In this document: positions 36,304 to 45,747 of the stretch, one piece after another
Layout of the letters: the number at the start of each line of letters is the position of its first letter
Position numbering within the stretch: position 1 is the stretch's first letter
NCBI RefSeq assembly: GCF_900100535.1
Contig: NZ_FNDG01000001.1
Span: 1-64,000, forward strand
Origin: Phytopseudomonas flavescens
GTDB taxonomy: Bacteria; Pseudomonadota; Gammaproteobacteria; Pseudomonadales; Pseudomonadaceae
DNA: 64,000 nucleotides
Direction: 5' to 3'
The notes under the pieces: generated by a model
The model's database searches: none
What the model was told of the DNA's origin: nothing
Seen by the model: only the letters and a program-made list of their open reading frames with translations
Made by a program: the position numbers and the translations under genes

Positions 36304-37962
36304 ATGCCCGGCATACCCTATCCGCAAGCGCTGGCCCACCTGCGCGCCAGTGCCTGCGAACCCGCGTCCGAGACCTTCGACAAGCAGGCGCTGCTGCAGG
36401 CCTTTCACCCGGACTACCAGGCCGCCGCCAATACGCCGCTGCAGGTCGGCGTGAACCGTGGCGACCCTTGCCCCCGCGCGCTGGCAAGGCGCCTGCAGAG
36501 CAACGCACAGATCGACGATGCCACCCTGGCCGGTGCACCGGTGGTCAACACCGGCGTGCTGATCATCGGCGGCGGTGGCGCTGGTTGCGCTGCCGCGCTG
36601 ACGGCCGTGGAACACGGTGCCCGGGTGATCCTCGCGACCAAGCTGCGCCTGGGCGACAGCAACACGGTGATGGCCGAGGGCGGCATCCAGGCGGCGGTGG
36701 GCGAGGACGACTCCCCGCAGATCCACTTCGAAGACACCCTGCGGGCGGGCCACCTGTGCGCTGACCGCAGCCTCGCCGCGCAACTGGCCCGCTCGGGGCC
36801 GGAGAGCATCCGCTGGCTGATCGAGCGCGGCATGCAGTTCGACCTCGCCGAAGGCGGTCCCATCGGCGGCAAGCTGCTGCGCAAGAAGCCGGGGGGCGCG
36901 ACCCGCGCGCGCATCCTGTCGTTCAAGGACTACACCGGCCTGGAGATGATGCGCGTGCTGCGCGAGGCCGTTGAACTCGAGGAACGTATCACCCTGTGGA
37001 ACCGCTGCCCGCTGGTGGAACTGCTCTCCGACGAGAACGGCACCTGCGTGGGTGGCGTGCTGTACAACCTGGAGCGGCACACCTTCATCCTGGTACGCGC
37101 CAGCCGGGTCGTGCTTGCCACCGGCGGCGCCGGGCGCCTGCACCTGAACGACTTCCCCACCTCCAACCACTACGGTGCCACCGCAGACGGGCTGATCCTG
37201 GCCTACCGGATCGGGGCGCGCCTGCGCGAAGTCGATTCCTTCCAGTATCACCCCACGGGCCTGGCATGGCCGTCGCACCGGGTCGGCGGGCTGATTTCCG
37301 AAGCCGCGCGCTCGGCCGGCGCCTACCTGGTCAACGGCCTGGGACAGCGCTTCATCCCCGAACTGCAACCGCGTGACGTGGTGTCGTCGGCGATCCTCAG
37401 GGAATGCGCCGAAGGCCGCGGCGTCGAACGCGACGGCCAGTTGGGCGTGTTCCTCGACACCCCCGGCCTGGAACGCAACAACCCGGGCATCCTCAAGGAA
37501 CGCCTGGTGAGCCTCGGTCATGCCGCCCACCAGTGCGGCATCGATCCGGCCGTGGAGCCGCTGATGGTGCGCCCGACCCTGCACTACCAGAACGGCGGCG
37601 TGGCCATCGACGAGAATGGCCAGACCTCGGTGAGCGGCCTGTACTGCGTGGGCGAGATCAGCGGCGGCATCCATGGCCGCAACCGCATGATGGGCAACGC
37701 CCTGGCGGAAATCATCACCTTCGGCCGGCGCACCGGCGAGCACGCGGCACGCACCGCCGAAGCCACCCCGGCGCCGAAAGTCGGCCTCTGGCACCTGTAC
37801 GACTGGCAGCGCCAGTTGATCGGCGCCGGCCTGCCGCTGGACGTGCACGGCCCCGAGCTGTTCCCCGGCTACGGAAATTTCGACCTGCGCCAGCACAGCG
37901 CCGTGCGACGCCGTGCCAGCGCCCCGCTGCCGACCGCCCGCAGCGATGCAACACCTTACTGA
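36304..37962 (+). CDS. FrdA/SdhA/NadB-like flavoprotein
   Basis: 552 residues. FAD binding is shown by VLIIGGGGAGCAAALTA near residue 80. The four dicarboxylate-handling residues of SdhA/FrdA are recognisable: His316 (FQYHPTG), Arg336 (SEAARSAG), His427 (TLHYQNGG) and Arg461 (GRNRMMGN). The His that binds FAD covalently in Sdh/Frd is Asn120 here (SNTVMAEGG), so FAD is probably non-covalent, as in aspartate oxidase. The first ~75 residues extend before the FAD fold and contain a Cys. It starts 10 bases after the FrdB-like gene and most likely oxidises or reduces a dicarboxylate. Confidence 0.88.
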   Translation: MPGIPYPQALAHLRASACEPASETFDKQALLQAFHPDYQAAANTPLQVGVNRGDPCPRALARRLQSNAQIDDATLAGAPVVNTGVLIIGGGGAGCAAALTAVEHGARVILATKLRLGDSNTVMAEGGIQAAVGEDDSPQIHFEDTLRAGHLCADRSLAAQLARSGPESIRWLIERGMQFDLAEGGPIGGKLLRKKPGGATRARILSFKDYTGLEMMRVLREAVELEERITLWNRCPLVELLSDENGTCVGGVLYNLERHTFILVRASRVVLATGGAGRLHLNDFPTSNHYGATADGLILAYRIGARLREVDSFQYHPTGLAWPSHRVGGLISEAARSAGAYLVNGLGQRFIPELQPRDVVSSAILRECAEGRGVERDGQLGVFLDTPGLERNNPGILKERLVSLGHAAHQCGIDPAVEPLMVRPTLHYQNGGVAIDENGQTSVSGLYCVGEISGGIHGRNRMMGNALAEIITFGRRTGEHAARTAEATPAPKVGLWHLYDWQRQLIGAGLPLDVHGPELFPGYGNFDLRQHSAVRRRASAPLPTARSDATPY

Positions 37963-37972
37963 GGAGCCCGAA

Positions 37973-39223
37973 ATGAACGCTCGACCTGTATTGCTCGCCC
38001 CTTGCGTACAAGTGGGCGCCGACCTCGACGCCTGGTTCGCCAGCGGCGGCGGCGAAGGCTTGCGCAATGCGCTGGACAACCCTGCCGGCATCATCGCCAC
38101 CCTCGACCAAGCGGGTTTGCGTGGCATGGGCGGCGCCGGCTTTCCGACCCACCGCAAGTGGCAACCCATGGCGGAGCAGCCTGCCGAGCTGGACAAATAC
38201 GTGCTGTGCAACGGCAACGAGGATGAGCCGGGGACCTTCAAGGATCGCGTGCTGCTGGAGAAATCCCCCCACCAGGTCATCGAAGGTGCGCTGATCGCGG
38301 CCGTGGCCACCGGCGCCAACCACGTCTACCTGTACGTCAACCCGCACCAGCACCTGGCGCTGGCGGCCGTGCGCGAAGCCATCGGGCAATGGCGCGGCTG
38401 CGCGCTCCTGGCGCGGATCGCCCGCCAGCAGAACCGACCGATCGACCTGGCGCTGGTGGAGAGTTCGGGCCTCTACATCGGCGGTGAGGAAACCGCCGTG
38501 ATCGCCAGCGTGGAAGGCGGCTTCCCGTTCCCCCGGCGCAAGCCGCCCTACCCCGCCCAGAGTGGCGTGCAGGGTAAACCGACACTGATCAACAACACCG
38601 AGACCCTGGCCCACGTCAGCCACATCCTGCGTCACGGCGCGGCCTGGTATCGCGGCCTGGGCCTCGGTGAGGCCTGCGGCACCAAACTGTATTCGCTGTC
38701 CGGGGACGTGCTGAAACCCGGCCTGTACGAGCTGCCGATGGGCACCTCGCTGCATGCGCTGATCTTCGAACACGGCGGTGGCATGCTGGGCGACCGTGCC
38801 TTCAAGGCGGTGTTCACCGGCGGGCCTTCCAACACCCTGTTGCGTGCCGATGACCTGGACGTGGCACTGGACTTCGAGGCGCTCAAGGCCCGCGGCTCGA
38901 GCCTGGGCACCGGTGCCATGATCGTGATCTCCGAGGGCACCAGCATCGTGCGCAAGGTCGCCGAGTACGTGGACTTCTTCGCCGCCGGCTCGTGCGGCCA
39001 GTGCCCGCCGTGCAAAACCGGCACCTACCAGTTGTCCCGGCTGCTGCGCCGGATCGATACCGGCGAAGGGCTGCCCAATGACCTGCGTGCCCTGGAAAGC
39101 CTCTGCCACCTGCTGCCCGGCAGCGGTCGCTGCGGCCTGATCGACGGCGCGGCCACGGTCGTGCTCAGTTCCCTGAAGCAGTTCCACGACGAGTACGCCG
39201 ATCAGGTCATCGCGGTAAGCTGA
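37973..39223 (+). CDS. NuoF-like NADH dehydrogenase subunit (NAD(H)/FMN/4Fe-4S)
   Basis: A 416-residue NuoF-family protein. The NADH/FMN site signatures are GLRGMGGAGFPTHRKW, NGNEDEPGTFKDR and ESSGLYIGGEETAVI; the [4Fe-4S] site is CGQCPPCKTGTY plus the Cys in GSGRCGLID. It transfers hydride electrons between NADH, FMN and an iron-sulfur chain. ATG 37973 follows GAGGAG, only 10 bases after the FrdA-like stop, so the three genes form one operon. No other complex I gene is nearby, which makes it a dedicated NADH module for the FrdA/FrdB pair. Confidence 0.88.
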   Translation: MNARPVLLAPCVQVGADLDAWFASGGGEGLRNALDNPAGIIATLDQAGLRGMGGAGFPTHRKWQPMAEQPAELDKYVLCNGNEDEPGTFKDRVLLEKSPHQVIEGALIAAVATGANHVYLYVNPHQHLALAAVREAIGQWRGCALLARIARQQNRPIDLALVESSGLYIGGEETAVIASVEGGFPFPRRKPPYPAQSGVQGKPTLINNTETLAHVSHILRHGAAWYRGLGLGEACGTKLYSLSGDVLKPGLYELPMGTSLHALIFEHGGGMLGDRAFKAVFTGGPSNTLLRADDLDVALDFEALKARGSSLGTGAMIVISEGTSIVRKVAEYVDFFAAGSCGQCPPCKTGTYQLSRLLRRIDTGEGLPNDLRALESLCHLLPGSGRCGLIDGAATVVLSSLKQFHDEYADQVIAVS

Positions 39224-39276
39224 GTGATCGCCTCTCCCGAACTCCGTACCGACCACCCGGCCCTGCTAGGAACCCG

Positions 39277-40731
39277 ATGATGCGTAACACCTGGAAATTT
39301 CTCCTCCCGCCCTGCGTGACGCTCCTGCTCGCCCTCCTGCCGGTCCCCGAAGGCCTGGCGCCGCATGCCTGGTATTTCTTCTCGCTATTCGCCGGCGTGG
39401 TGGTGGGGCTTATCTTCGAACCGCTGCCCGGCGCGGTGATCGGCCTGATCGGCGTGGCGATCGCCGCAGCGCTGGCGCCCTGGGTGCTGTTCAGTCCCGA
39501 GCAACTCGCCACGCAGGGCTTCAAGGCACCGTCGGAGGCATTGAAATGGGGCCTCTCCGGCTTCGCCAATAACACCGTCTGGCTGATCTTCAGCGCCTTC
39601 ATGTTCGCACTCGGCTACGAAAAGACCGGGCTGGGCAGGCGCATCGCGCTGCTGCTGGTCAAGCGCATGGGCGGCCGCACGCTGACGCTTGGCTACGCGG
39701 TGCTGCTAGCGGACCTGCTCCTGGCCCCCTTCACGCCGTCCAATACCGCGCGCAGCGGCGGCACCATCTACCCGGTGATCCGCAACCTGCCACCGTTGTA
39801 CGACTCCAGGCCCAACGACCCCAGCGCACGGCGCATCGGCTCCTACCTGATGTGGGTCGCCATCGCCTCGACCTGCGTCACCAGTTCGCTGTTCATGACC
39901 GCCCTGGCGCCCAACCTGCTGGCGTCGGCGCTCATCGAGAAGACCGCCGGCATCCATATTTCCTGGGGCCAGTGGTTCATCGCCGCGGCCCCGGTCGGCC
40001 TGCTGCTGCTCGCCGTACTGCCACTGCTGGCCTACTGGCTGTACCCGCCGCAGATCAAGAGCAACGCCGAGGTTCCGGCATGGGCCGCCCGGGAGCTGGC
40101 CGTGCTGGGGCCTCTGTCACGCAACGAAAAGATCCTGCTGGCGCTGGTGGCGGCTGCGCTCGGGTTGTGGATCTTCGGCAGCGCCTGGTTCGATGCCGCC
40201 CTGGTGGGCATTCTGGTCATCGTGCTGATGCTGCTGACCCGGGTCATCACCTGGGATGACGCGCTGGGCAACAAGGCCGCCTGGAACACTTTCGCCTGGT
40301 TCGCCACGCTGGTGGCGCTGGCCGACGGCCTGACGCGGGTGGGCTTCGTGCCCTGGTTCGGCCAGTTCGTCGCCGCCCACCTGGGCGGCTTCACGCCAAC
40401 CACGGCCATGGTGCTGCTGGTGGTGGTGTTCTACCTGGCCCACTACCTGTTCGCCAGTTCCACCGCCCATACCACCGCCTTGCTGCCGGTGATGCTGGCG
40501 GCGGGCATGGGCATCGGCGGCATCGACCTGCAAGCCTTCGCCCTGCTGCTCGGCACCTCGCTGGGGCTGATGGGCATCATCACCCCCTACGGCACGGGGC
40601 CCAGCCCGGTCTATTACGGCAGCGGTTACCTGCCCAGTGCCGATTACTGGCGCCTGGGCTCGATCTTCGGTGCGCTGTTCCTGCTGTTGCTGCTCGGCCT
40701 GGGCGTACCCTGGATCCTGGCGCTGTCGTGA
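39277..40731 (+). CDS. DASS/SLC13-family anion permease
   Basis: A 484-residue membrane protein with about 12 hydrophobic segments and DASS-type motifs: a re-entrant loop near LLAPFTPSNTARSGGTIYPV and a second near YLFASSTAHTTALLPVMLAAG. The family includes CitT/TtdT-type exchangers and DASS carriers of C4-dicarboxylates, citrate or tartrate. It starts 54 bases after the NuoF-like gene and is probably in the same operon, so it is expected to move the substrate or product of the FrdA/FrdB/NuoF-like complex. Either ATG of a tandem ATGATG may be used. Confidence 0.88.
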   Translation: MMRNTWKFLLPPCVTLLLALLPVPEGLAPHAWYFFSLFAGVVVGLIFEPLPGAVIGLIGVAIAAALAPWVLFSPEQLATQGFKAPSEALKWGLSGFANNTVWLIFSAFMFALGYEKTGLGRRIALLLVKRMGGRTLTLGYAVLLADLLLAPFTPSNTARSGGTIYPVIRNLPPLYDSRPNDPSARRIGSYLMWVAIASTCVTSSLFMTALAPNLLASALIEKTAGIHISWGQWFIAAAPVGLLLLAVLPLLAYWLYPPQIKSNAEVPAWAARELAVLGPLSRNEKILLALVAAALGLWIFGSAWFDAALVGILVIVLMLLTRVITWDDALGNKAAWNTFAWFATLVALADGLTRVGFVPWFGQFVAAHLGGFTPTTAMVLLVVVFYLAHYLFASSTAHTTALLPVMLAAGMGIGGIDLQAFALLLGTSLGLMGIITPYGTGPSPVYYGSGYLPSADYWRLGSIFGALFLLLLLGLGVPWILALS

Positions 40732-40921
40732 ACCGGCCAGGCGGACGACGCTGGGGGGAGGTCTTACCCGCGGCGGCCCGCCGTCATGCCTGGGCGCGGG
40801 CAGCCGCGCCTGCGTTCGGATCGGGCGACGCAGCCGAAAATCCCGTTCACCATTAAAGCTTCCCGACCGCCGGTCGAATCAATAGAACCCCAAGGATATT
40901 TTCTCTGTCAGGAGCTGCGGC

Positions 40922-42721
40922 ATGCAGTCGTTGAAGTCGCTGTACGATTCGATAGAGATGCACTTTTTCGATAGCCTGACGAAGAAGCTGTCCAGCCTGT
41001 TCCTGCTGGTGGTGGTCAGCGGGCTGCTGTTCTGGGTCGCCCTCGGCCTGCGTGCCGACATTCTTCAGCAACTGCACGCCGCCCAGATAGACGCGGCCCT
41101 GCTCGGCCAGATCGACGCCAAGCTCGACACCCTCGGCAACGCCCTGTTGCTCAGCGCCCTGTTCACCCTGGGCCTGGTCAGCTTCATGGTCTGGTACTTC
41201 CGCCACCTGATCGTGCGCCCGGTCAACAACATGACCCGCGCCCTGGAGGAGATCGCCAATGGCGAAGGCGACCTGTCCCGCGACCTGCCGCTGCTGACCC
41301 ATGACGAGATCCGCACCCTGGCCAGCACCTGCAATCGTTTCCTCGCCCGGCAGCGGGACATCATCAGCAATGTGCAGGCGCTCACCGTGCAGATCGCCGT
41401 GGAGTCCGCGCGTTCGTTGAAGAACATCAGCGACTCCAGCGACAGTGCTAGCCACCAGGCACGCTTCGCCAACGAAGTGATGAGCGAGAGCAACAATGCC
41501 GTGGGGCGCATCGACGAGGTGTCGCAACAGACCCAGGCGATCTCCCGCACCACCGCACAGAACCTCGACATGGCCCGGGATTCCTATGCCGAGTTGCTGC
41601 AGGTGACGGGCAACATCGGCGCCATCGCCAATAACCTCGACGAATTCGGTACCCTGGTTTCCGCGCTCAACGAACGCTCTTCGAACATCAAGTCCATCGT
41701 CGGCCTGATCCAGCAGATTTCCTCGCAGACCAACCTGCTGGCCCTCAATGCGGCCATCGAGGCCGCCCGCGCAGGGGAAAGTGGACGAGGCTTCGCGGTG
41801 GTCGCCGACGAGGTACGCACCCTGGCGCAGAATGTCAGCCAGGCAACCGGTGACATCTCGCAGAACATCGACGCCATGCTCAAGGAAGTCAGCTCGACCC
41901 ACGAGCAGACGGCGCGCATCAGCCACAGCGCCCAGGAAACCCGGGTAGTGGTGGAACGTGCCAGCGGGCATTTCGAAAGCATGATCGGCGACTTCGAATC
42001 CACCAATGGCAAGCTCGCGGAAATCGCCGAGCACATCCAGCAGGTCGCGGATGCCAACAGCGGCATCAATGAACGGGTCACCCAGATCCATGCCGACAGC
42101 CAGGCCATCGAACAGCGCATGCAGCGTTCCGCGGCCGCCACCCGCGATCTGTCCGGGGTCGCGGAGCGGGTGCAGAGCCTACTCGGGCGCTTCGTCCTGG
42201 GCCAGGGCGAACTGGACAGTGCCATCACCCGGGTCAGCCAATGCCGGGACCTGCTGCAGGTCCGGCTGGCGGCGTTGCAACGCGAGGGGGTAAACCTCTT
42301 CGACCAGAACTATCGCCCCATTCCCGACACCGATCCCAAGCAGTACATGACCGGCTATACCGAACGTTTCGCGCAGATCTGCCAGGAGGCGATCGACACG
42401 CTGACCAGAGCCACACCGGGTGGCATCGTCACGTTCATCGTCGACAACAAGGGCTACTGCCCGGTCAACAACAGCTGGGTATCGAAGCCACCCAGCGGCA
42501 ATCGCGCCGTGGACCTGCCGGTGTGTCGCAACAAACGCATGTTCTCCGACCCCGTAGGGCTGCGGGCGGCGACCAACAACCAACGTTTTCTGCTACAGAC
42601 CTACCTGCGCGACACCGGCGAGATCATGACGGAGATCGACGTACCGTTCGTTTTCGACGGCCGTCATTGGGGCAACATGCGCATGGGCTTCGACGCCTCG
42701 CGCCTGCTGGGCAACAGCTGA
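40922..42721 (+). CDS. Chemoreceptor with minimal periplasmic loop and C-terminal extra domain
   Basis: 599 residues. Two membrane helices ([19 protein letters not shown] and [19 protein letters not shown]) enclose only ~40 residues, so there is no periplasmic ligand domain. A HAMP-like region, methylation helices and the tip [20 protein letters not shown] follow. About 160 residues (about 437-599) continue past the signalling domain and include an [16 protein letters not shown] segment and [16 protein letters not shown]; this part looks like a sensory domain placed at the C-terminus in the cytoplasm. A ribosome site (CAGGAG) precedes the ATG. The ligand is unknown. Confidence 0.9.
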   Translation: MQSLKSLYDSIEMHFFDSLTKKLSSLFLLVVVSGLLFWVALGLRADILQQLHAAQIDAALLGQIDAKLDTLGNALLLSALFTLGLVSFMVWYFRHLIVRPVNNMTRALEEIANGEGDLSRDLPLLTHDEIRTLASTCNRFLARQRDIISNVQALTVQIAVESARSLKNISDSSDSASHQARFANEVMSESNNAVGRIDEVSQQTQAISRTTAQNLDMARDSYAELLQVTGNIGAIANNLDEFGTLVSALNERSSNIKSIVGLIQQISSQTNLLALNAAIEAARAGESGRGFAVVADEVRTLAQNVSQATGDISQNIDAMLKEVSSTHEQTARISHSAQETRVVVERASGHFESMIGDFESTNGKLAEIAEHIQQVADANSGINERVTQIHADSQAIEQRMQRSAAATRDLSGVAERVQSLLGRFVLGQGELDSAITRVSQCRDLLQVRLAALQREGVNLFDQNYRPIPDTDPKQYMTGYTERFAQICQEAIDTLTRATPGGIVTFIVDNKGYCPVNNSWVSKPPSGNRAVDLPVCRNKRMFSDPVGLRAATNNQRFLLQTYLRDTGEIMTEIDVPFVFDGRHWGNMRMGFDASRLLGNS

Positions 42722-42790
42722 GCCGTCGAGGGGCGACCCTGGACGGCTGCGGACTCATCCGCCAGGCGAACCCTGGCGTCGGTTCGACGT

Positions 42791-43144
42791 TCAGGCACCC
42801 GGACGCGAAGCGCTGCCCAGATTGCGGCGTGACCACATCATCTTCGCCGCGGTCGGATTGACCGGCGCGCCAGTGAAGGTCGGCAGCGCACGCGACACCC
42901 AATGCGCCCCGGCGCCCTTCCAGTTCACCTCGCCACTGACCAGCTTGCGATCACGGATGATTTCACGCTGCAGCGCATGCACGCCGTCGTTGCTGGTCAC
43001 CGCATGCTCATCCACCGCCTTGACGAAGATATTCGTGCCATCCTTGCTGATGGTCAGCAGGTACATGCCATCCGGGCGCGGCTTGATGGAGATCTGGTGG
43101 TCGGGCAGAGCGGTAATCAGCTGATTGAAAGCGGCGAGGGTCAT
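42791..43144 (-). CDS. Small hypothetical protein, possibly DUF3509
   Basis: A 117-residue protein, MTLAAFNQLITALPDHQIS at the start, then KPRPDGMYLLTISKDG and a helix VHALQREIIRDRKLVSGEV. Length and pattern resemble the DUF3509 family of Pseudomonas small proteins, but I am not certain. No signal peptide or membrane segment. It stands alone, convergent with the receptor gene to its left; function unknown. Confidence 0.55.
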   Translation of the reverse strand: MTLAAFNQLITALPDHQISIKPRPDGMYLLTISKDGTNIFVKAVDEHAVTSNDGVHALQREIIRDRKLVSGEVNWKGAGAHWVSRALPTFTGAPVNPTAAKMMWSRRNLGSASRPGA

Positions 43145-43600
43145 TAAATAATTCCTTATTGGCAGAAGTGGCGCATTTATCTATTCCTTGCCAATAGAAC
43201 AATGCATCACGTATGCCAACTTTCCCGGACCGGGTATTACCCGATTTGCGCCGCCCCCGCGTCAGTTTGGATATATCGACCAATGCAAAATGCATGAACG
43301 GCAAGTTTACCGGCAGGCATCATGCACGCCTGGCCAAAGCCAGGTGATATCAAGGTGCGATTATATACTTCTATATAATCACTATTCATACGACCGACGA
43401 TCCTTTCATGCGAACTTAATATCGTCGGCCACTTCTTAACTCCATGGTGTCGATCGATTGCCGCTGCATGCATGAAGCCCCATGCGATCTAACCTGCCGG
43501 CGGTCATTCCCTGAAGCCCTCCCAGTCAAGCCAGTCGCACACCACGCGGCCTCATGGAGCCCCGTCCAGCGGGCTCCGCCATCCGAACAGGCGTTCTACC
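43145..43600. other. AT-richer intergenic region with a perfect palindrome
   Basis: 456 bases with no supported gene. It contains GATTATATA-CTTC-TATATAATC at 43359-43380 (listed separately). The promoter of the PLDc_N-like gene probably lies here. Confidence 0.4.
43359..43380. repeat. Perfect AT-rich inverted repeat
   Basis: GATTATATA (43359-43367) and TATATAATC (43372-43380) form a perfect 9-bp stem with loop CTTC. It lies ~220 bases upstream of the small PLDc_N-like gene. It may be an operator or a weak hairpin. Confidence 0.4.
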
Positions 43601-43825
43601 ATGAGCGATTTCCCGTTGTATTTCTGGCTAGCTGCAGTGCTCGTGATCGCCTTCATCGATTTGGTGGCCATCATGAACTTGTGGCGCAGCGATAAAAGTC
43701 TCGTCACTCGGTGGGTCTGGGCAGCGTCGATAATACTGCTGCCCGTTGTTGGGATAATCGCCTGGGCATATGCCGGGCCACGCGGGATGCCAAAACCACC
43801 CTCTTCGCCGGAACATAGCAAATAG
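43601..43825 (+). CDS. PLDc_N-type small membrane protein
   Basis: 74 residues with two membrane helices (FWLAAVLVIAFIDLVAIMNL and TRWVWAASIILLPVVGIIAW) and the family ending WAYAGPRGMPKPP. I recognise the N-terminal (non-catalytic) domain found in cardiolipin synthases and as free-standing small proteins. Free-standing members are inner-membrane proteins of unknown role. The frame is fully open and ends well before the next gene. Confidence 0.75.
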   Translation: MSDFPLYFWLAAVLVIAFIDLVAIMNLWRSDKSLVTRWVWAASIILLPVVGIIAWAYAGPRGMPKPPSSPEHSK

Positions 43826-44200
43826 CTCGTTCGCGACTTCGATTGACATGGTTGTTTACGTCGACAGTATGACGTCCCCTTCGAGCAGTAACGTCGAGAT
43901 CAACTGTTGTGGCGATAATGAGATTTCTGGACGCAATGGCACGGGTGCACCACTATTTTCCCACAGTGCTTGTACAAGCGTACCCGGACGCTCCCGCCAG
44001 CATGAGCGTCATCCTCGAATATCGCGATTCATGCACCTTTCTGCGTGTCAATGACGTCACCGGTATAAACGTCACTGACACCCATGCAAGCGTTCGAGAT
44101 CATTCAACCGATATAAGACCGGGTTCGCGCCTAATTTCCAGAGGTCTTCGAACGACACTGCACGAACGCTATGCTGCGTCAGTAATGCCCGGCATCAGCT
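43826..44200. other. Intergenic region with a doubtful small ORF
   Basis: 375 bases. A rightward frame (43909-44235, internal ATG at 43918) encodes about 100 residues that faintly recall the DUF1652 family, but there is no ribosome site and the end overlaps the next gene on the other strand. Treated as unsupported. Confidence 0.3.
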
Positions 44201-44635
44201 CTACGGGCAGGTGTCTGGCTGGGCCTGGTGGATAGCCTCCAGCAACACGACCAACTCCGCCGCCGAGGGCACCGTACGCCCGCCCAGGTCATCCTGCACC
44301 GAGCCTTGCACGCTATCGGTCTTCAAGCCGAAGCGATTGACGGCGGCAGTCAGCGCCTGGTCGTCCAGCCCTTGCCGGGCGAACAAGCGCAGCAGGCTGT
44401 CCCACACGTCCCGCAGGTCCGCCTGGTGATCACGGCCGTCCGGCCAGGGATGCCCCACGCGAGGTTCGGGGCGCATTTGCGCGACCGTGACTTCGCCTTC
44501 GTAGGCGCGCACCGAGCCACCCGCCTCGGCGACGGCGGCGTTGCGCGATGCACGGTGCCAGGCCGCCTGCGCGAGGACAGGTGAGGGGGTCGCGCATAAC
44601 AATTGGTCATCGAGGTAAATCCTGAATTCGCCCAT
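44201..44635 (-). CDS. Hypothetical protein, 144 aa
   Basis: Starts MGEFRIYLDDQLLCATPSP and contains an acidic/helical middle (LRDVWDSLLRLFARQGLDDQALTAAVNRFG). No recognised domain, signal peptide or membrane segment. Shine-Dalgarno support is limited (GAGAACC before ATG). The composition is protein-like and codon use matches the neighbours. Function unknown. Confidence 0.55.
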   Translation of the reverse strand: MGEFRIYLDDQLLCATPSPVLAQAAWHRASRNAAVAEAGGSVRAYEGEVTVAQMRPEPRVGHPWPDGRDHQADLRDVWDSLLRLFARQGLDDQALTAAVNRFGLKTDSVQGSVQDDLGGRTVPSAAELVVLLEAIHQAQPDTCP

Positions 44636-44810
44636 GTCGGTTCTCCCGCATCGTGGTTATCGAGCAACTGCCCTTTAGGATAGGTGTCACGGGCGAGAGA
44701 TTCCCGGTTTCTCTTACCGGCAGGCCACGGCGGATCGCGGCGCGATAGCGGCGCAACAACCCTGGCAACCCCGCAAGCGGCCAACGGGAAGCCTCATCCG
44801 CCCGAGGGGC

Positions 44811-45698
44811 TCAGCCCAGAGCGCCCAGCAACCGGGCGACCACTTCAGCTTCCACGTCGCCATCCCGGGCGCCTGCCTGGAACACCGCAGCGCTGGCCGT
44901 GGCATTTTCCGTGGCGCAGCGGTAGACCGCAATCACGCTGCCCGGCCCTCCCCCTGTGTGGCCGCCGAGAACGATGCCGCCCTCGATATCGCCCTGCATC
45001 AAACCCAGGGCATAGCCAGCCACCGTCCACGGGCGCCCGGCGATCGGGCCACCCAGCACGCGGCGAGCCTGCATCTGCGCCAACAGTTCGGCAGGCAGCA
45101 GATCGCCGCCCAGCAAACGCTCCAGTAGCAAGGCGGCAGCGGACACGCTGCCGACCAACAGGCCGTGGTATACCCAGCCAGGGTGATAGCTGGCAGCGCC
45201 GCCCATCTCGACATCGCGCAGCTCGGCAGGCGTCTTCGCCAGGCGAACCTGGGGCACGCCAAGGGGCTGCAGCACCCGCTGCCGGATGGCGTTTTCGAGG
45301 GCGGTACCGCTGCGTTCTTGGATCAACCGGGTGACGTACAGGTAGCCGACATTGGAATATCCCCAGCCACCCCCGGGTGGATAACGCAGACGCGTTGCAT
45401 CGAGGCGTTCGAGCATTTCGCTGGCGGGCCAGGGCTGGTCGCCACGGGCAACGGCGGCGTGGTAGTCGGCGAGTTCGGAGTAATCCGCCAGGCCGCTCTC
45501 GTGTTTCAGCAACTGGCGCAGCGTGAAGGGGCCGCCCAGCACGGCCTCGTCGAGCGATACCAGACCATCGCGCACCAGGGTCAGGGCCGTCGCCGCCAGC
45601 ACGGTCTTGGTGAAACTCCACCAGGGGACGAGGGGGCCCTGGCGATCAGCAGCCGAGGGCAAACCATTCACCACCAGCGAGCAAGCCACTGTCGACAT
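44811..45698 (-). CDS. Serine hydrolase of the beta-lactamase/PBP-like fold
   Basis: 295 residues, shorter than class C enzymes and without a signal peptide, so probably cytoplasmic. The three catalytic motifs are present: Ser28-x-x-Lys31 (WWSFTKT), Tyr-Ser-Asn (WGYSNVGYLY), and His-Thr-Gly (GGHTGGGPGS). Family members hydrolyse peptides, esters or amides; true beta-lactamase activity is unlikely given size and location. ATG 45698 follows GAGGT. It lies 49 bases downstream of hrpA in the same direction and could be read from its transcript. Confidence 0.82.
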   Translation of the reverse strand: MSTVACSLVVNGLPSAADRQGPLVPWWSFTKTVLAATALTLVRDGLVSLDEAVLGGPFTLRQLLKHESGLADYSELADYHAAVARGDQPWPASEMLERLDATRLRYPPGGGWGYSNVGYLYVTRLIQERSGTALENAIRQRVLQPLGVPQVRLAKTPAELRDVEMGGAASYHPGWVYHGLLVGSVSAAALLLERLLGGDLLPAELLAQMQARRVLGGPIAGRPWTVAGYALGLMQGDIEGGIVLGGHTGGGPGSVIAVYRCATENATASAAVFQAGARDGDVEAEVVARLLGALG

Positions 45699-45747
45699 CC
45701 GATTCACCTCTGATAAATCCAAATACACAAGCACGCCGTCACCCGCC

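Noticed and set aside
43909-44235. About 100-aa rightward frame slightly like DUF1652
   Set aside because: The likeness is faint, no ribosome site is visible and it overlaps the next gene; not reported as a gene.
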